64,000 bases of DNA from Hyphomonadaceae bacterium (GCA_024742355.1 JANSYM010000001.1:1-64000), one strand, 5' to 3'; shown: positions 8,710 through 16,557, counted from the stretch's first letter. The notes: generated by a model not told the origin, from the sequence alone. Numbers and translations: made by a program.

Positions 8710-9927
8710 ATGGATCGTGTTTTGATTATTGGGGCCGGCGCCGCCGGTTCGGTTGTCGCGCAAAAATGCGCCATGGATCGTGAGACGTTCAAACATATCA
8801 CGCTCGCCTCGCGGCGCCTGGTCTCGTGCGAGAAAGTCGCAGCGCTCTGCGAGACTCCGATCGAGATTGCGCAGGTCGACGCAGACAATGTCGAGGAGAC
8901 CGTGGCGCTGATCGAGAAGGTCAAGCCTGACCTCGTGATCAACATGGCCCTGCCTTATCAGGACTTGCCGATCATGGATGCCTGTCTGGCGACCGGAACC
9001 CATTATATGGACACCGCCAATTACGAGCCGCGCGATGTCGCCAAGTTCGAATATCACTGGCAATGGGCCTATCAGGAGCGTTTCGAGCAGGCGGGACTGA
9101 CCGCCATTCTCGGCTGCGGCTTCGACCCGGGCTGCACGAACATCTATTGTGCCTATGCCCAGCAGGAAGGCCTGCTCGATGAGATCGAATATATCGACAT
9201 TGTCGACTGCAATGCCGGCGATCATGGCAAGACATTTGCGACCAATTTCAATCCCGAAATCAATCTGCGCGAAGTCACTCAGGACGGGCGCTACTGGAAA
9301 GACGGCAAGTGGATCGAAATCCCGGCCCTGTCGATCCGTACCATGATCGACTATCCCGAAGTCGGCCCGACCATGTCCTATCTGATCTATCACGAGGAAG
9401 AGGAAAGCCTGGTCAAACACATCAAGGGCCTGAAACAGATCCGTTTCTGGATGACCTTTGGCGACGAGTACATCAAGCACCTGGACGTGTTCAAATCGAT
9501 CGGCCTGATCGGGCTTGAGCCGATTAAACACAAGGGTATGGACATCATCCCGATGGAATTCCTGAAAGACCTGCTACCGGTGCCGAGCACGCTGGCAGAG
9601 GGCTATACCGGCAAGACCTCGATCGGCGTCATCCTGCGCGGCACCAAGGACGGCCAGCCGGTGACCAAGATGATCTACAATGTCAGCGACCATGCCGCGA
9701 CCAATAAGGAAGTCTCGGCCCAGGCCGTCAGCTACACGACCGGCGTTCCGCCTGTGTCGGGGGCCGCGATGTTCTTCAAAGGCGAGTGGTCCGGCGCCGG
9801 CGTGTTCAATGTCGAACAATTCCCGGCCAGGCCCTTCCTCGAAGACGTCGCGAAACGCGGCCTGCCCTGGCACGTGGTCGATGTGCCAGCGGGCCAGCAG
9901 GATGACTTGTTTGCGGTGGAGACGTAA
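8710..9927 (+). CDS. Carboxynorspermidine dehydrogenase (saccharopine dehydrogenase family)
   Basis: A 405-residue protein. It opens with a Rossmann motif, VLIIGAGAAGS, and has the GCGFDPGCTN and YWKDGKWIEIP stretches typical of bacterial carboxy(nor)spermidine synthases rather than fungal saccharopine enzymes. The reaction reductively condenses aspartate semialdehyde with a diamine to carboxynorspermidine or carboxyspermidine, the first step of the alternative spermidine route. The ATG at 8710 follows GAGG at 8697-8700. The partner decarboxylase gene, often adjacent, is not in the window. The gene is divergent from argF and is followed by a repeat cluster. Confidence 0.85.
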   Translation: MDRVLIIGAGAAGSVVAQKCAMDRETFKHITLASRRLVSCEKVAALCETPIEIAQVDADNVEETVALIEKVKPDLVINMALPYQDLPIMDACLATGTHYMDTANYEPRDVAKFEYHWQWAYQERFEQAGLTAILGCGFDPGCTNIYCAYAQQEGLLDEIEYIDIVDCNAGDHGKTFATNFNPEINLREVTQDGRYWKDGKWIEIPALSIRTMIDYPEVGPTMSYLIYHEEEESLVKHIKGLKQIRFWMTFGDEYIKHLDVFKSIGLIGLEPIKHKGMDIIPMEFLKDLLPVPSTLAEGYTGKTSIGVILRGTKDGQPVTKMIYNVSDHAATNKEVSAQAVSYTTGVPPVSGAAMFFKGEWSGAGVFNVEQFPARPFLEDVAKRGLPWHVVDVPAGQQDDLFAVET

Positions 9928-9968
9928 GGGGCGCAGGCGGCAAAGAGGGCGCTATTTAGGAAGCTGGT

Positions 9969-10127
9969 AATGTCTTCTGTGGGTCATGAGCGGAGGTTGC
10001 GTGTCGACCGCATTCTCGTCGACGCTCTGCCCAGCCCGGTCTGGGCAGTCCATCACCCGAGCGTGCTGCAAAGATCGGGAGCGATGACACCTCTCCCGAT
10101 CCTTGCGGCAATTTCCCGTGCTGGACC
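9969..10127 (-). repeat. Dispersed intergenic repeat, copy 2 (inverted relative to copy 1)
   Basis: This is the reverse-complement partner of 1-159, with no gaps and about 85% identity by hand count. It contains the same inverted arms CTGCCCAG and CTGGGCAG (10027-10048 region). The two copies face each other across roughly 9.8 kb. Reading frames through it vary between copies, which argues against a conserved protein. Confidence 0.85.
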
Positions 10128-10147
10128 CCACGGAAAATTCCGTGGGG
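10126..10147. repeat. Short near-perfect hairpin at the edge of repeat copy 2
   Basis: CCCCACGGAA (10126-10135) and TTCCGTGGGG (10138-10147) form 10-base arms around AA. In RNA the loop would open to at least four bases. It may be part of the repeat unit, whose left copy is truncated by the window edge. No T-run follows, so it is not a classical terminator. Confidence 0.7.
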
Positions 10148-10176
10148 AGCGCTTAAAGGGGACTTCAGTTCTTCAG

Positions 10177-10271
10177 GCCTCACCCTGAGCGTAGTCGAAG
10201 GATAAAGGGCCGTCCTTTCCGGGAGCTCTGAGTAAGCCCGCCTCGTCCTTCGACTTCGCTCGGGATGAGGC
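10177..10271. repeat. Inverted pair of CCTCACCCTGAGCG-type palindromic repeats
   Basis: GCCTCACCCTGAGCGTAGTC followed by GAAGGA near 10178-10203 is matched in inverse by the segment ending at 10271, which reads back as GCCTCATCCCGAGCGAAGTC then GAAGGA. Together they can fold into one long imperfect stem with about 37 bases between the arms. Sequences of this kind are widely dispersed between genes in alphaproteobacterial genomes. Confidence 0.75.
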
Positions 10272-10290
10272 TCAAAGAGTTTACCGCCCA

Positions 10291-10363
10291 TCCCGGGCTT
10301 GGCCCGGGACCTCCGGCAAAGCCTCCGGTCTCCTTCGCAAGAGATCCCGGATCAAGTCCGGGA
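10291..10363. repeat. Two GC-rich palindromes of the CCCGGATCAAGTCCGGG class
   Basis: TCCCGGGC/GCCCGGGA (10291-10298 and 10302-10309) and TCCCGGA/TCCGGGA (10345-10351 and 10357-10363) are perfect short stems. The second is the common alphaproteobacterial REP-like palindrome. They finish the ~500-bp gene-free stretch 9928-10424, in which I see only repeats and no supported gene. Confidence 0.75.
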
Positions 10364-10424
10364 CAATCGGGGTGGCGTGCATGTCCCCTCCGACGCCGAA
10401 AGCGGACATCGCATCACCTCCGCC

Positions 10425-11504
10425 TTACATGCTCCGTATCGGCGCCCGTTTTTCCTCCGGCCGCGGCTTTCCGGCGCCTTTGCCATAGCCGTGCTTTTTC
10501 AGCAGGCCGCGAAACTGGTGATAGGACAGGCCGAGGGCGTCGGCGGCTTTGCCCTGATGGCCTTCAAAGGTCGAGAGGGCTATATCGATCAGGCTGGTTT
10601 CGAACAGGCGGGTCTGGTCTTCGAATGAAATGTCGAGCACAGGCGGCGGCGTCGCCGTCGCGGCTGGCGTCTCTGACACCTTGGTGGGTGCGTCCGACAG
10701 ACTTGCCGCTGGCCGCCAGGGCGAGGCGAACGGGTCGAGGGCGTCCGGGTCGAACTGGACGGGGTCGGTCTGATGCTCCGTCAAGGCGCGGTAGGTGATG
10801 CGCTGGGCGAAATTGCGCAGCTCCCGAACATTGCCGGGCCAGGCATGGGCTTCCATGGCGGCGATGGCTGACGGCGCGAAGCCGGGAAAATCCTCAGCCA
10901 TTTCCCGCGCCATGCGCCGGGCGAAGAAATCCGCGAGCAGAGAAATGTCAGCCGCCCGGGCACGCAAAGGCGGCAGGGTGACGACATCAAAAGCGAGGCG
11001 GTCAAGCAGGTCGGCACGGAACTCACCCGATGCTGCCTTGCTCGGCAAATCGACATTGGTGGCGGCGACGACGCGGACATTTGTGCTCAGGACTTTCTCG
11101 CCGCCAAGGCGCTGGAACTCGCCATACTCGACAACCCGCAAGAGCTTTTCCTGCACCTGCATGGAGGCGGTGGCGATCTCGTCCAGGAACAGGGTGCCGC
11201 CATCAGCGAGCTCGAACCGGCCGAGCCGGCGTTCCGTCGCCCCGGTAAAGGCGCCGCGCTCATGGCCGAACAATTCACTGTCGAGCAATTGCTCTGACAG
11301 AGCCGCGCAATTCACTTTCACAAACGGGCCGTCCCAGCGCCGGGACAGGAAGTGCATGCGCTCTCCGATCAGCTCCTTGCCAGTACCGCGCTCGCCAATG
11401 ATCAGGCAGGGGCGATCAAGCGGTGCGAGCCGGGAAACATGCTCCTGCGCTTCCAGCCAGTTCGGGTCTTCGCCGATCAGTTGTGGGGTCTGATTGCCAA
11501 TCAT
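10425..11504 (-). CDS. pspF: Phage-shock sigma-54 activator PspF
   Basis: A 359-residue bacterial enhancer-binding protein without a receiver domain, as in PspF. The AAA+ domain begins almost at residue 1, with Walker A GERGTGKE (37-44), the sigma-54-contacting GAFTGA loop (84-89) and Walker B GGTLFLDEI. A C-terminal Fis-type HTH (AADALGLSYHQFRGLLKKHG) ends the protein. PspF is normally held inactive by PspA and opens RpoN promoters during inner-membrane stress. The start at 11504 (MIGNQ) matches PspF-like N-termini; the upstream extension lacks this. It is divergent from the psp genes, as expected. Confidence 0.93.
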   Translation of the reverse strand: MIGNQTPQLIGEDPNWLEAQEHVSRLAPLDRPCLIIGERGTGKELIGERMHFLSRRWDGPFVKVNCAALSEQLLDSELFGHERGAFTGATERRLGRFELADGGTLFLDEIATASMQVQEKLLRVVEYGEFQRLGGEKVLSTNVRVVAATNVDLPSKAASGEFRADLLDRLAFDVVTLPPLRARAADISLLADFFARRMAREMAEDFPGFAPSAIAAMEAHAWPGNVRELRNFAQRITYRALTEHQTDPVQFDPDALDPFASPWRPAASLSDAPTKVSETPAATATPPPVLDISFEDQTRLFETSLIDIALSTFEGHQGKAADALGLSYHQFRGLLKKHGYGKGAGKPRPEEKRAPIRSM

Positions 11505-11639
11505 AAGGTCAATATAGCGAAAAATAATCGTCAAAACAACTAACTAAATTAGCGAAAATCACTGGTATGGATGAGGCGCGCATGGCAAAAATTGAAAAAT
11601 ATTTCGATAAAACAAGGTGCTAAGAAATTAATTCAAAAC

Positions 11640-11654
11640 TGGCACGGTCCTTGA
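11640..11654 (+). promoter_or_regulatory. Candidate sigma-54 (-24/-12) promoter of the psp operon
   Basis: TGGCACGGTCCTTGA fits the RpoN consensus TGGCAC-N5-TTGC with GG at 11641-11642 and the exact 10-base spacing to the -12 element; only the final C of TTGC is changed (to A). It lies in the 204-bp divergent region between pspF and the first psp gene, 55 bases before the ATG at 11709. Upstream DNA at 11540-11640 is AT-rich and could hold PspF and IHF sites. Confidence 0.75.
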
Positions 11655-11708
11655 AATGAGAGTGGCATGGCGGCCAGAGGGGTCGCTAGCTAGAAGGATA
11701 CAAAAACA

Positions 11709-11864
11709 ATGACCGAGCGCTCTTACGACAAAGGCTATGACGACACCCGTTATGATCAGGCCCGCCGTGAGAGTGGCCGCTTTGGCCGCTACCTCTCAAC
11801 TCGCTCGCCGGAGACATGGATGTTCTTTGTCGCTGGCGTCTTCCTCGGCGGATTCTTTTTCTAA
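11709..11864 (+). CDS. 51-residue membrane microprotein, first gene of the psp operon
   Basis: The encoded protein has a hydrophilic, Tyr/Asp/Arg-rich N-terminal half starting MTERSYDKGYDDTRYDQ and a single hydrophobic C-terminal helix (about 36-51) that ends in FGG-type and Phe residues. It starts 55 bases after the candidate sigma-54 promoter and stands 78 bases before pspA, so it should be induced with the phage-shock genes. I do not recognise the family. Its size and single membrane span recall accessory Psp proteins such as PspD, but there is no sequence evidence for homology. Confidence 0.7.
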   Translation: MTERSYDKGYDDTRYDQARRESGRFGRYLSTRSPETWMFFVAGVFLGGFFF

Positions 11865-11942
11865 GAGCTGAAAACAGCGAAGAGAAACCGCGTTTCCTCC
11901 CACTCCCCAATTGAGCCCCAAAAGATACAAGGAAAAAATATC

Positions 11943-12641
11943 ATGGGAATGTTCTCTCGCCTCGGCGATATTATCAACTCCAACATCAACGCGATGCTGG
12001 ATGGTGCTGAAAACCCAGAAAAGATCGCGCGTCTGATGATCCAGGAAATGGAAGACACGCTTGTCGAAGTCCGCACCGCCGCTGCGCGTGCCATGGCCGA
12101 CAAGAAAGAAATGGAGCGCGAGATCGCGCACTACACCAATATTCGCAACGACTGGGAAACCAAAGCCGGTCTGGCCATTGATAAGGGCCGCGAAGATCTG
12201 GCCCGTGGCGCCCTGATCGCCAAGAAGAAGGCCGAGCAGGAAATCACTCGCCGCGAAGAAGCGATGGATCTTGCTGACGAGGCTTTTCACAAGCGTCAGG
12301 ACGATCTGACCCGCTTGCAGGCCAAGCTGGATGAAGCGAAAGCCAAGCACCGCGCGCTGATGATGCGCCGGGAAGCCGCCGAGCAACGCATCCGCGTCCG
12401 CACCCAGACCTATGATACCCGCGTTGATGACGCCCTGGCACGCTACGCCAATGTCGAGCGCAAGGTCGATGAGCTGGAAGCCTATGCCGAGACCATTCGC
12501 GGCGTCGAGCCAACCCTGGAGCAGGAGTTCGCTGCCCTTGAGCGTAATGACGCGATTGAGGAAGAACTGACCGCGTTGAAAAAGAAACGCGCGAAATCTG
12601 CGCCAAAAGCTGTTAAGCCTGCAGCCAAGAAGGAGGCCTAA
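11943..12641 (+). CDS. pspA: Phage-shock protein A (PspA/IM30 family)
   Basis: A 232-residue, almost entirely coiled-coil protein. The N-terminal amphipathic helix GMFSRLGDIINSNINAMLD and the following ENPEKIARLMIQEME are characteristic of PspA/Vipp1. The family forms ESCRT-III-like rods or rings on stressed inner membranes, and in the resting state PspA inhibits PspF. The Lys/Ala-rich tail after residue 215 is probably disordered. The gene stands between a 51-residue and a 37-residue membrane microprotein gene in a tight plus-strand operon. Confidence 0.95.
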   Translation: MGMFSRLGDIINSNINAMLDGAENPEKIARLMIQEMEDTLVEVRTAAARAMADKKEMEREIAHYTNIRNDWETKAGLAIDKGREDLARGALIAKKKAEQEITRREEAMDLADEAFHKRQDDLTRLQAKLDEAKAKHRALMMRREAAEQRIRVRTQTYDTRVDDALARYANVERKVDELEAYAETIRGVEPTLEQEFAALERNDAIEEELTALKKKRAKSAPKAVKPAAKKEA

Positions 12642-12644
12642 TCC

Positions 12645-12758
12645 ATGTTGGTTCCCTTCATGATCCTGGCAGGCTTTATGACTGCCATCACCGCGCCGGG
12701 CCTGATTGCCCTGCACCTGGAAGACCGCCGCAAGGCAAAAGCTGAGGCTGCAAGCTGA
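12645..12758 (+). CDS. 37-residue single-span membrane microprotein between pspA and pspB
   Basis: The protein starts MLVPFMILAGFMTAITAPG and continues as a hydrophobic helix to about residue 24, then ends with a charged, Ala-rich tail. AAGGAGG at 12629-12635 overlaps the end of pspA and gives it a strong ribosome binding site. Its TGA overlaps the pspB ATG by one base (TGATG), so translation of pspB is probably coupled to it. I do not recognise the family; too short to be PspB itself. Confidence 0.72.
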   Translation: MLVPFMILAGFMTAITAPGLIALHLEDRRKAKAEAAS

Positions 12759-13021
12759 TGGAAGAAGAATTCGTCATTGCGATTGTTGCGATCGGAGCGA
12801 TCTTCATCGTCCTCCCCGCCATGATCTTTCACTACGTCACGCTGTGGCGAAAGCAGAAGACCCTGATGCCGGATGATGAACGCATGCTCGAAGATCTGTG
12901 GCGATCAGCACGCTCGATTGAGCGCCGGATTGACACGATCGAGGAGCTGATCGACGCGGAGCAGGACGAAGAACCCGCTCGACGCCGTCGCCCGCTCTCT
13001 CCGAGCCGGTTTGAGGACTAA
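12758..13021 (+). CDS. pspB: Phage-shock protein B
   Basis: An 87-residue protein with an N-terminal membrane helix (about 5-28), then a short coiled coil with the PspB-like pattern SIERRIDTIEELIDAE near the end. The last ~20 residues are Arg/Pro-rich. PspB works with PspC at the inner membrane to sense stress and draw PspA off PspF. It lies between the microprotein gene (one-base overlap) and pspC (3-base gap). Confidence 0.88.
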   Translation: MEEEFVIAIVAIGAIFIVLPAMIFHYVTLWRKQKTLMPDDERMLEDLWRSARSIERRIDTIEELIDAEQDEEPARRRRPLSPSRFED

Positions 13022-13024
13022 TCG

Positions 13025-13486
13025 ATGACCTATCATAAACGACATCACCGCCCACTGCGTGACCACGCACATAGAGAAAGAGAAGAGGACATGTTCCGTT
13101 CGCCCAACCCTAAACGCTTTTACCGGTCTCGGACCGACAAAGTCTGGCTCGGGATTTGTGGCGGGCTCGCCGAACGCTTCGGCTGGGAACCTGCTCTGGT
13201 TAGAATCCTGTTTGTTATCGGATTCTTCTTCATGCCAGGTCCTGTCCTGCTGATCGGCTATGTGGTCGGCGCGATGATTACACCCAAGGAACCGATCGGA
13301 CGCCCTAATTTGGCCCCAGAAGAGGAGCAGTTTTGGCGCAATGTATCGGACCAGCCGCGGGTTACGGCATCGGGGCTGAAATATACTTTTATGGATCTCG
13401 AGGAGCGTCTGCGGAATATTGAGCGCAACGTAACCAGCGAAGAGTGGCGGCTGAAAAAAGCCTTCCGGGATCTGGAACAAAACTAA
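13025..13486 (+). CDS. pspC: Phage-shock protein C
   Basis: A 153-residue protein with a PspC domain: FYRSRTDKVWLGICGGLAE leads into a helix with ALVRILFVIGFFF and the second hydrophobic stretch GPVLLIGYVVGAM. The C-terminal ~55 residues form a charged, helical region. Two starts are possible. ATG 13025 is preceded by GAGGA; ATG 13091 has the stronger AGAAGAGGAC ribosome binding site and would give 131 residues without the His/Arg-rich leader. PspC acts with PspB as the membrane sensor and toxin-limiting component. Confidence 0.88.
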   Translation: MTYHKRHHRPLRDHAHREREEDMFRSPNPKRFYRSRTDKVWLGICGGLAERFGWEPALVRILFVIGFFFMPGPVLLIGYVVGAMITPKEPIGRPNLAPEEEQFWRNVSDQPRVTASGLKYTFMDLEERLRNIERNVTSEEWRLKKAFRDLEQN

Positions 13487-13492
13487 TTAATC

Positions 13493-13508
13493 GGTTACAC
13501 ATGTAACC
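13493..13508. promoter_or_regulatory. Small palindrome GGTTAC-ACAT-GTAACC after pspC
   Basis: The arms GGTTAC and GTAACC are exact inverse repeats around ACAT, seven bases after the pspC stop. There is no T-run, so this is either an operator for the downstream small gene or a weak RNA hairpin. The 14-mer TACACATGTAACCA recurs at 223-236 upstream of the first hydrolase gene. Confidence 0.4.
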
Positions 13509-13547
13509 ACGGATCAGGCAATACAAGGACAAAAGGGGGAATTTCCC

Positions 13548-13730
13548 ATGACACGCAAGGCCATCAGAAGCGGGATCCAGACCGGACTACTCGTCGCTGC
13601 TGCCCTGACCGTCGCTGCTTTCGTGAGTGTGAAAGATGACGGTGTGAAGCTCGCAGCAGGCGGAGTTGAGATGACGCTCAACGCGTCGCTCGACAAAGGC
13701 TTGATGATCAGCTTCATCGCTCCGGAATAG
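13548..13730 (+). CDS. Unrecognised 60-residue protein downstream of pspC
   Basis: The short protein has an N-terminal hydrophobic stretch (about 12-28) after several basic residues, then a mixed segment ending ISFIAPE. An AAGGGGG ribosome binding site at 13532-13538 supports the ATG. It lies 61 bases after pspC on the same strand and could be the last gene of the psp operon, although a small palindrome separates them. Nothing in the sequence suggests a specific function. Confidence 0.55.
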   Translation: MTRKAIRSGIQTGLLVAAALTVAAFVSVKDDGVKLAAGGVEMTLNASLDKGLMISFIAPE

Positions 13731-13960
13731 AGCGCTTTCCGAACTCCTGTTTCGGTCTTCCCTCTCTCCCTGAACGCACATCTGAGAGCACCGGAACAGG
13801 ATAAATACCCCACTGTAATGGGGGGAAAGTCTCGCAGCACGCTGTGGGGCTTTCCGGCGTAGAGAACGCACCACAATCCAATCGGATTTATCTGACCTTC
13901 ATTTCTTTCACCTATGGAAGACCCCGACGGCGACCATTGCGAATGGGGTTGAGGGCGAAC

Positions 13961-15175
13961 ATGAAACTGGATCTGGAATCCGCGAACTGGATCAATCCCG
14001 CGCGCATTCGGCGCGTTTCCATTATTTTCCTTTTGCTCGGCGTGCTCGCAACAATCACATTGATTGCGACTTCGAGCGGCGGACTCGATATTTTCGGGCG
14101 CCCCCTGGGGACGGATTTCTCGAATGTCTACACCGCGGGCCAGATGGTCTGGGACGGACGTGATGCGGTGGCCTATGTGCCGGTCGAGCAGGAAAAGGTC
14201 CAGCAGGCCTTGTTCAACGATCCTGACGTGCCGTTCTATGCCTGGCACTATCCGCCTTTCTTCCTGATCCTGGCCGCTGGGCTGGCCTTGCTGCCCTACA
14301 CGTTGAGCTGGCTCACCTGGATGGCGGCAACGCTGCCGCTCTACGTCCTCGCCATGCGCCGCATCATTGATGACAAGACCGCGCTCATTGCGGCTCTCGG
14401 CTTCCCGGCCGTCGCTGTGAACTTCCTGCACGGGCAGAACGGGTTCCTGACAGCGGCCCTGATTGGCGGCGCCATGTTGTGCCTGCGGTCGAAGCCGATC
14501 GCTGCCGGTGTCCTGATCGCGCTGCTTGCGTACAAGCCGCAATTCGGTGTCCTCATTCCGATCGCGCTCCTCGCCGGCGGATATTACCGAACCTTTGCCG
14601 CTGCGGTCGTGACGCTGATCGCGATGTGCGGGCTCGCGACGCTGATCTTCGGCACCGATATCTGGCTTGGCTTCTATGAGAGCCGCCATTTCTCGCAGAA
14701 CGTGATCCTCGAAGCAGGCTCGACCGGCTGGCACAAGATTCAGAGTGTGTTCTCTGCGGTGCGGATGTGGGGCGGTTCGATCAGCCAGGCCTATACGGTC
14801 CAAGCCACGCTCGCCCTGTTCCTGGTCGTGTCGACCGCCTGGATCTGGCGCAGCAAGGCGGACATGGACCTCAAGGCCGCCAGCCTGATCACCGGCTCGC
14901 TGCTGCTGACGCCTTATATGCTCGATTATGACATGGTCGCGCTGGCGCCGGCGCTCTTGTTCGTGACGCGTTACGGACTGAAGACCGGCTTCCTGCCTTA
15001 TGAACGGATTTTGCTGGCGGTTATCTGGATGTCGCCCATCCTGACGCGGCCGGCGATCGAGTATCTCGCCATGCCAATTGGCCTGGCGTCGATGCTCGGG
15101 CTCTATGGTCTGGTTCTGTTCAAGGCGCGGGCTGAACTTGCTGCGCCGCAATCCGCAGCGAATGCCCCGACCTGA
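13961..15175 (+). CDS. GT87-type (DUF2029) membrane glycosyltransferase
   Basis: A 404-residue polytopic protein with about nine or ten hydrophobic helices. Near the N-terminus it has the family hallmark of an Asp after the first helix (PLGTDFSNVYTAGQMV), followed by FYAWHYPPFF. LLAYKPQFGVL and TPYMLDYDM are also typical of DUF2029/GT87 polyprenyl-phosphate-dependent mannosyltransferase-like proteins. These are GT-C enzymes that act on lipid-linked sugars at the membrane. The ATG at 13961 follows GAGGG at 13950-13954; the frame is open further upstream but without features. Acceptor and sugar are unknown. Confidence 0.82.
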   Translation: MKLDLESANWINPARIRRVSIIFLLLGVLATITLIATSSGGLDIFGRPLGTDFSNVYTAGQMVWDGRDAVAYVPVEQEKVQQALFNDPDVPFYAWHYPPFFLILAAGLALLPYTLSWLTWMAATLPLYVLAMRRIIDDKTALIAALGFPAVAVNFLHGQNGFLTAALIGGAMLCLRSKPIAAGVLIALLAYKPQFGVLIPIALLAGGYYRTFAAAVVTLIAMCGLATLIFGTDIWLGFYESRHFSQNVILEAGSTGWHKIQSVFSAVRMWGGSISQAYTVQATLALFLVVSTAWIWRSKADMDLKAASLITGSLLLTPYMLDYDMVALAPALLFVTRYGLKTGFLPYERILLAVIWMSPILTRPAIEYLAMPIGLASMLGLYGLVLFKARAELAAPQSAANAPT

Positions 15176-15306
15176 GCGCGTCAAAACGCTCTGAACCTGC
15201 GGAATTCACTCAAGAATTAATCAAAAAGGCCAATCTCACGCATCTGTGTGGTCGTTTTTTCATTTGTTTTGTGCCAAATGGCCCAGAAGTGGCATAAGTA
15301 TGTGGC

Positions 15307-16557
15307 ATGTCAGACAAGCGTATTCTTCTGATCATTGGCGGCGGTATCGCGGCCTATAAATCTCTGGAACTGATCCGAGAGCTGTCGCGGCGCGGGATTG
15401 CGAGCCGCTGCATCGTCACCAAGGGTGGCCAGGAATTCGTCACACCACTGTCTGTTTCCGCTCTGTCCGGCGAAAAAGTGTTCACCGAACTGTTCGATCT
15501 CGATGACGAAGCCGATATGGGCCATATCCAATTGTCGCGTTCGGCTGACCTGGTTGTCGTTTGTCCGGCCACAGCCGACCTGATGGCCAAGGCCGCCGGC
15601 GGGCTGGCCAATGATCTGGCCTCAACCACCTTGCTGGCGACTGACAAGCCAGTGCTGATGGTGCCCGCTATGAATGTGCGGATGTGGGAGCATGCCGCGA
15701 CCCAGCGCAATCTGGAAACCCTGCGCGCCGATGGCGTCGAGGTGATGGACCCGGATGAAGGCGCGATGGCGTGCGGCGAGTTCGGTCCTGGCCGCTTGCC
15801 GGAGCCGCTGGCCATAGCAGACCGAATTGAAGCGAAACTGAGCGGAAGCGCCGTTCTGTACGGACTTGAGCCGAAGCCACTGGCCGGACGCCACGCCCTG
15901 GTCACGGCCGGACCTACCCGCGAACCGCTCGACCCGGTCCGTTTCCTGTCCAATCATTCCAGCGGCAAGCAAGGCTATGCCATCGCCGGAGCCCTGGCCG
16001 CAGCCGGGGCACGCGTGACGCTGGTCTCTGGCCCGGTCTCGGTACCGGTTCCGTCAGGTGTTGACCTGGTGCCTGTCGAAACCGCTCGCGAAATGCTCGA
16101 AGCCTGCGAAGCCGCGCTTCCGTCCGACGTGTTCATTTCCGTGGCAGCTGTTGCAGATTGGCGTCCGAGCCGAGCCGCGGCGAAGAAGATGAAACTGAAA
16201 GAAGGTGACGGCGATCCGCACCCGACGCTCGAACTGTCGGAAAACCCGGACATCCTCGCCACCTTGTCTCGCAAGAAAAAGCGCCGGCCGCGCCTGGTTA
16301 TCGGCTTTGCGGCTGAAACCCATGACGTTGAAGATCTCGCAGTGGCGAAACTGAAGCGCAAGCGCTGTGACTGGATCGTTGCAAATGATGTCAGCGGCGA
16401 TGTCATGGGCGGGGCGATGAATCAGGTCTCGCTGGTGACCCGTCAGGGCATTGAAGACCGCTGGCCACGCATGACCAAGGAAGACGTCGCCGTTCGCCTG
16501 GTCGCTCGTATCGCGGATGAGTTTGGCGACGAAGCCGACCAGATCGCCGCGCAATAG
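15307..16557 (+). CDS. coaBC: Bifunctional phosphopantothenoylcysteine decarboxylase / phosphopantothenate-cysteine ligase
   Basis: A 416-residue fusion enzyme of coenzyme A synthesis. The CoaC half (about 1-190) binds FMN and shows the GGGIAAYK start, PAMNVRMWEH and the catalytic-Cys clamp ACGEFGPGRLPEP. The CoaB half (about 195-416) shows TAGPTREPLDPVRFLSN followed by HSSGKQG, which binds the nucleotide and forms the dimer. It converts 4'-phosphopantothenate and cysteine to 4'-phosphopantetheine. dut follows after one small gene, as in many proteobacteria. In related alphaproteobacteria coaBC is commonly next to ubiB, which here lies about 25 kb away. Confidence 0.95.
   Translation: MSDKRILLIIGGGIAAYKSLELIRELSRRGIASRCIVTKGGQEFVTPLSVSALSGEKVFTELFDLDDEADMGHIQLSRSADLVVVCPATADLMAKAAGGLANDLASTTLLATDKPVLMVPAMNVRMWEHAATQRNLETLRADGVEVMDPDEGAMACGEFGPGRLPEPLAIADRIEAKLSGSAVLYGLEPKPLAGRHALVTAGPTREPLDPVRFLSNHSSGKQGYAIAGALAAAGARVTLVSGPVSVPVPSGVDLVPVETAREMLEACEAALPSDVFISVAAVADWRPSRAAAKKMKLKEGDGDPHPTLELSENPDILATLSRKKKRRPRLVIGFAAETHDVEDLAVAKLKRKRCDWIVANDVSGDVMGGAMNQVSLVTRQGIEDRWPRMTKEDVAVRLVARIADEFGDEADQIAAQ

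Noticed and set aside
13514-15184. 556-codon minus-strand frame opposite the GT87-like gene
   Set aside because: Extremely Arg/Gln/His-rich and without hydrophobic core, as expected for antisense of a membrane protein gene.
15279-15293. Sigma-54-like TGGCCCAGAAGTGGC before coaBC
   Set aside because: GG and GC have the right spacing, but the -12 TTGC and -24 CAC are both altered and coaBC is a housekeeping gene; likely chance.
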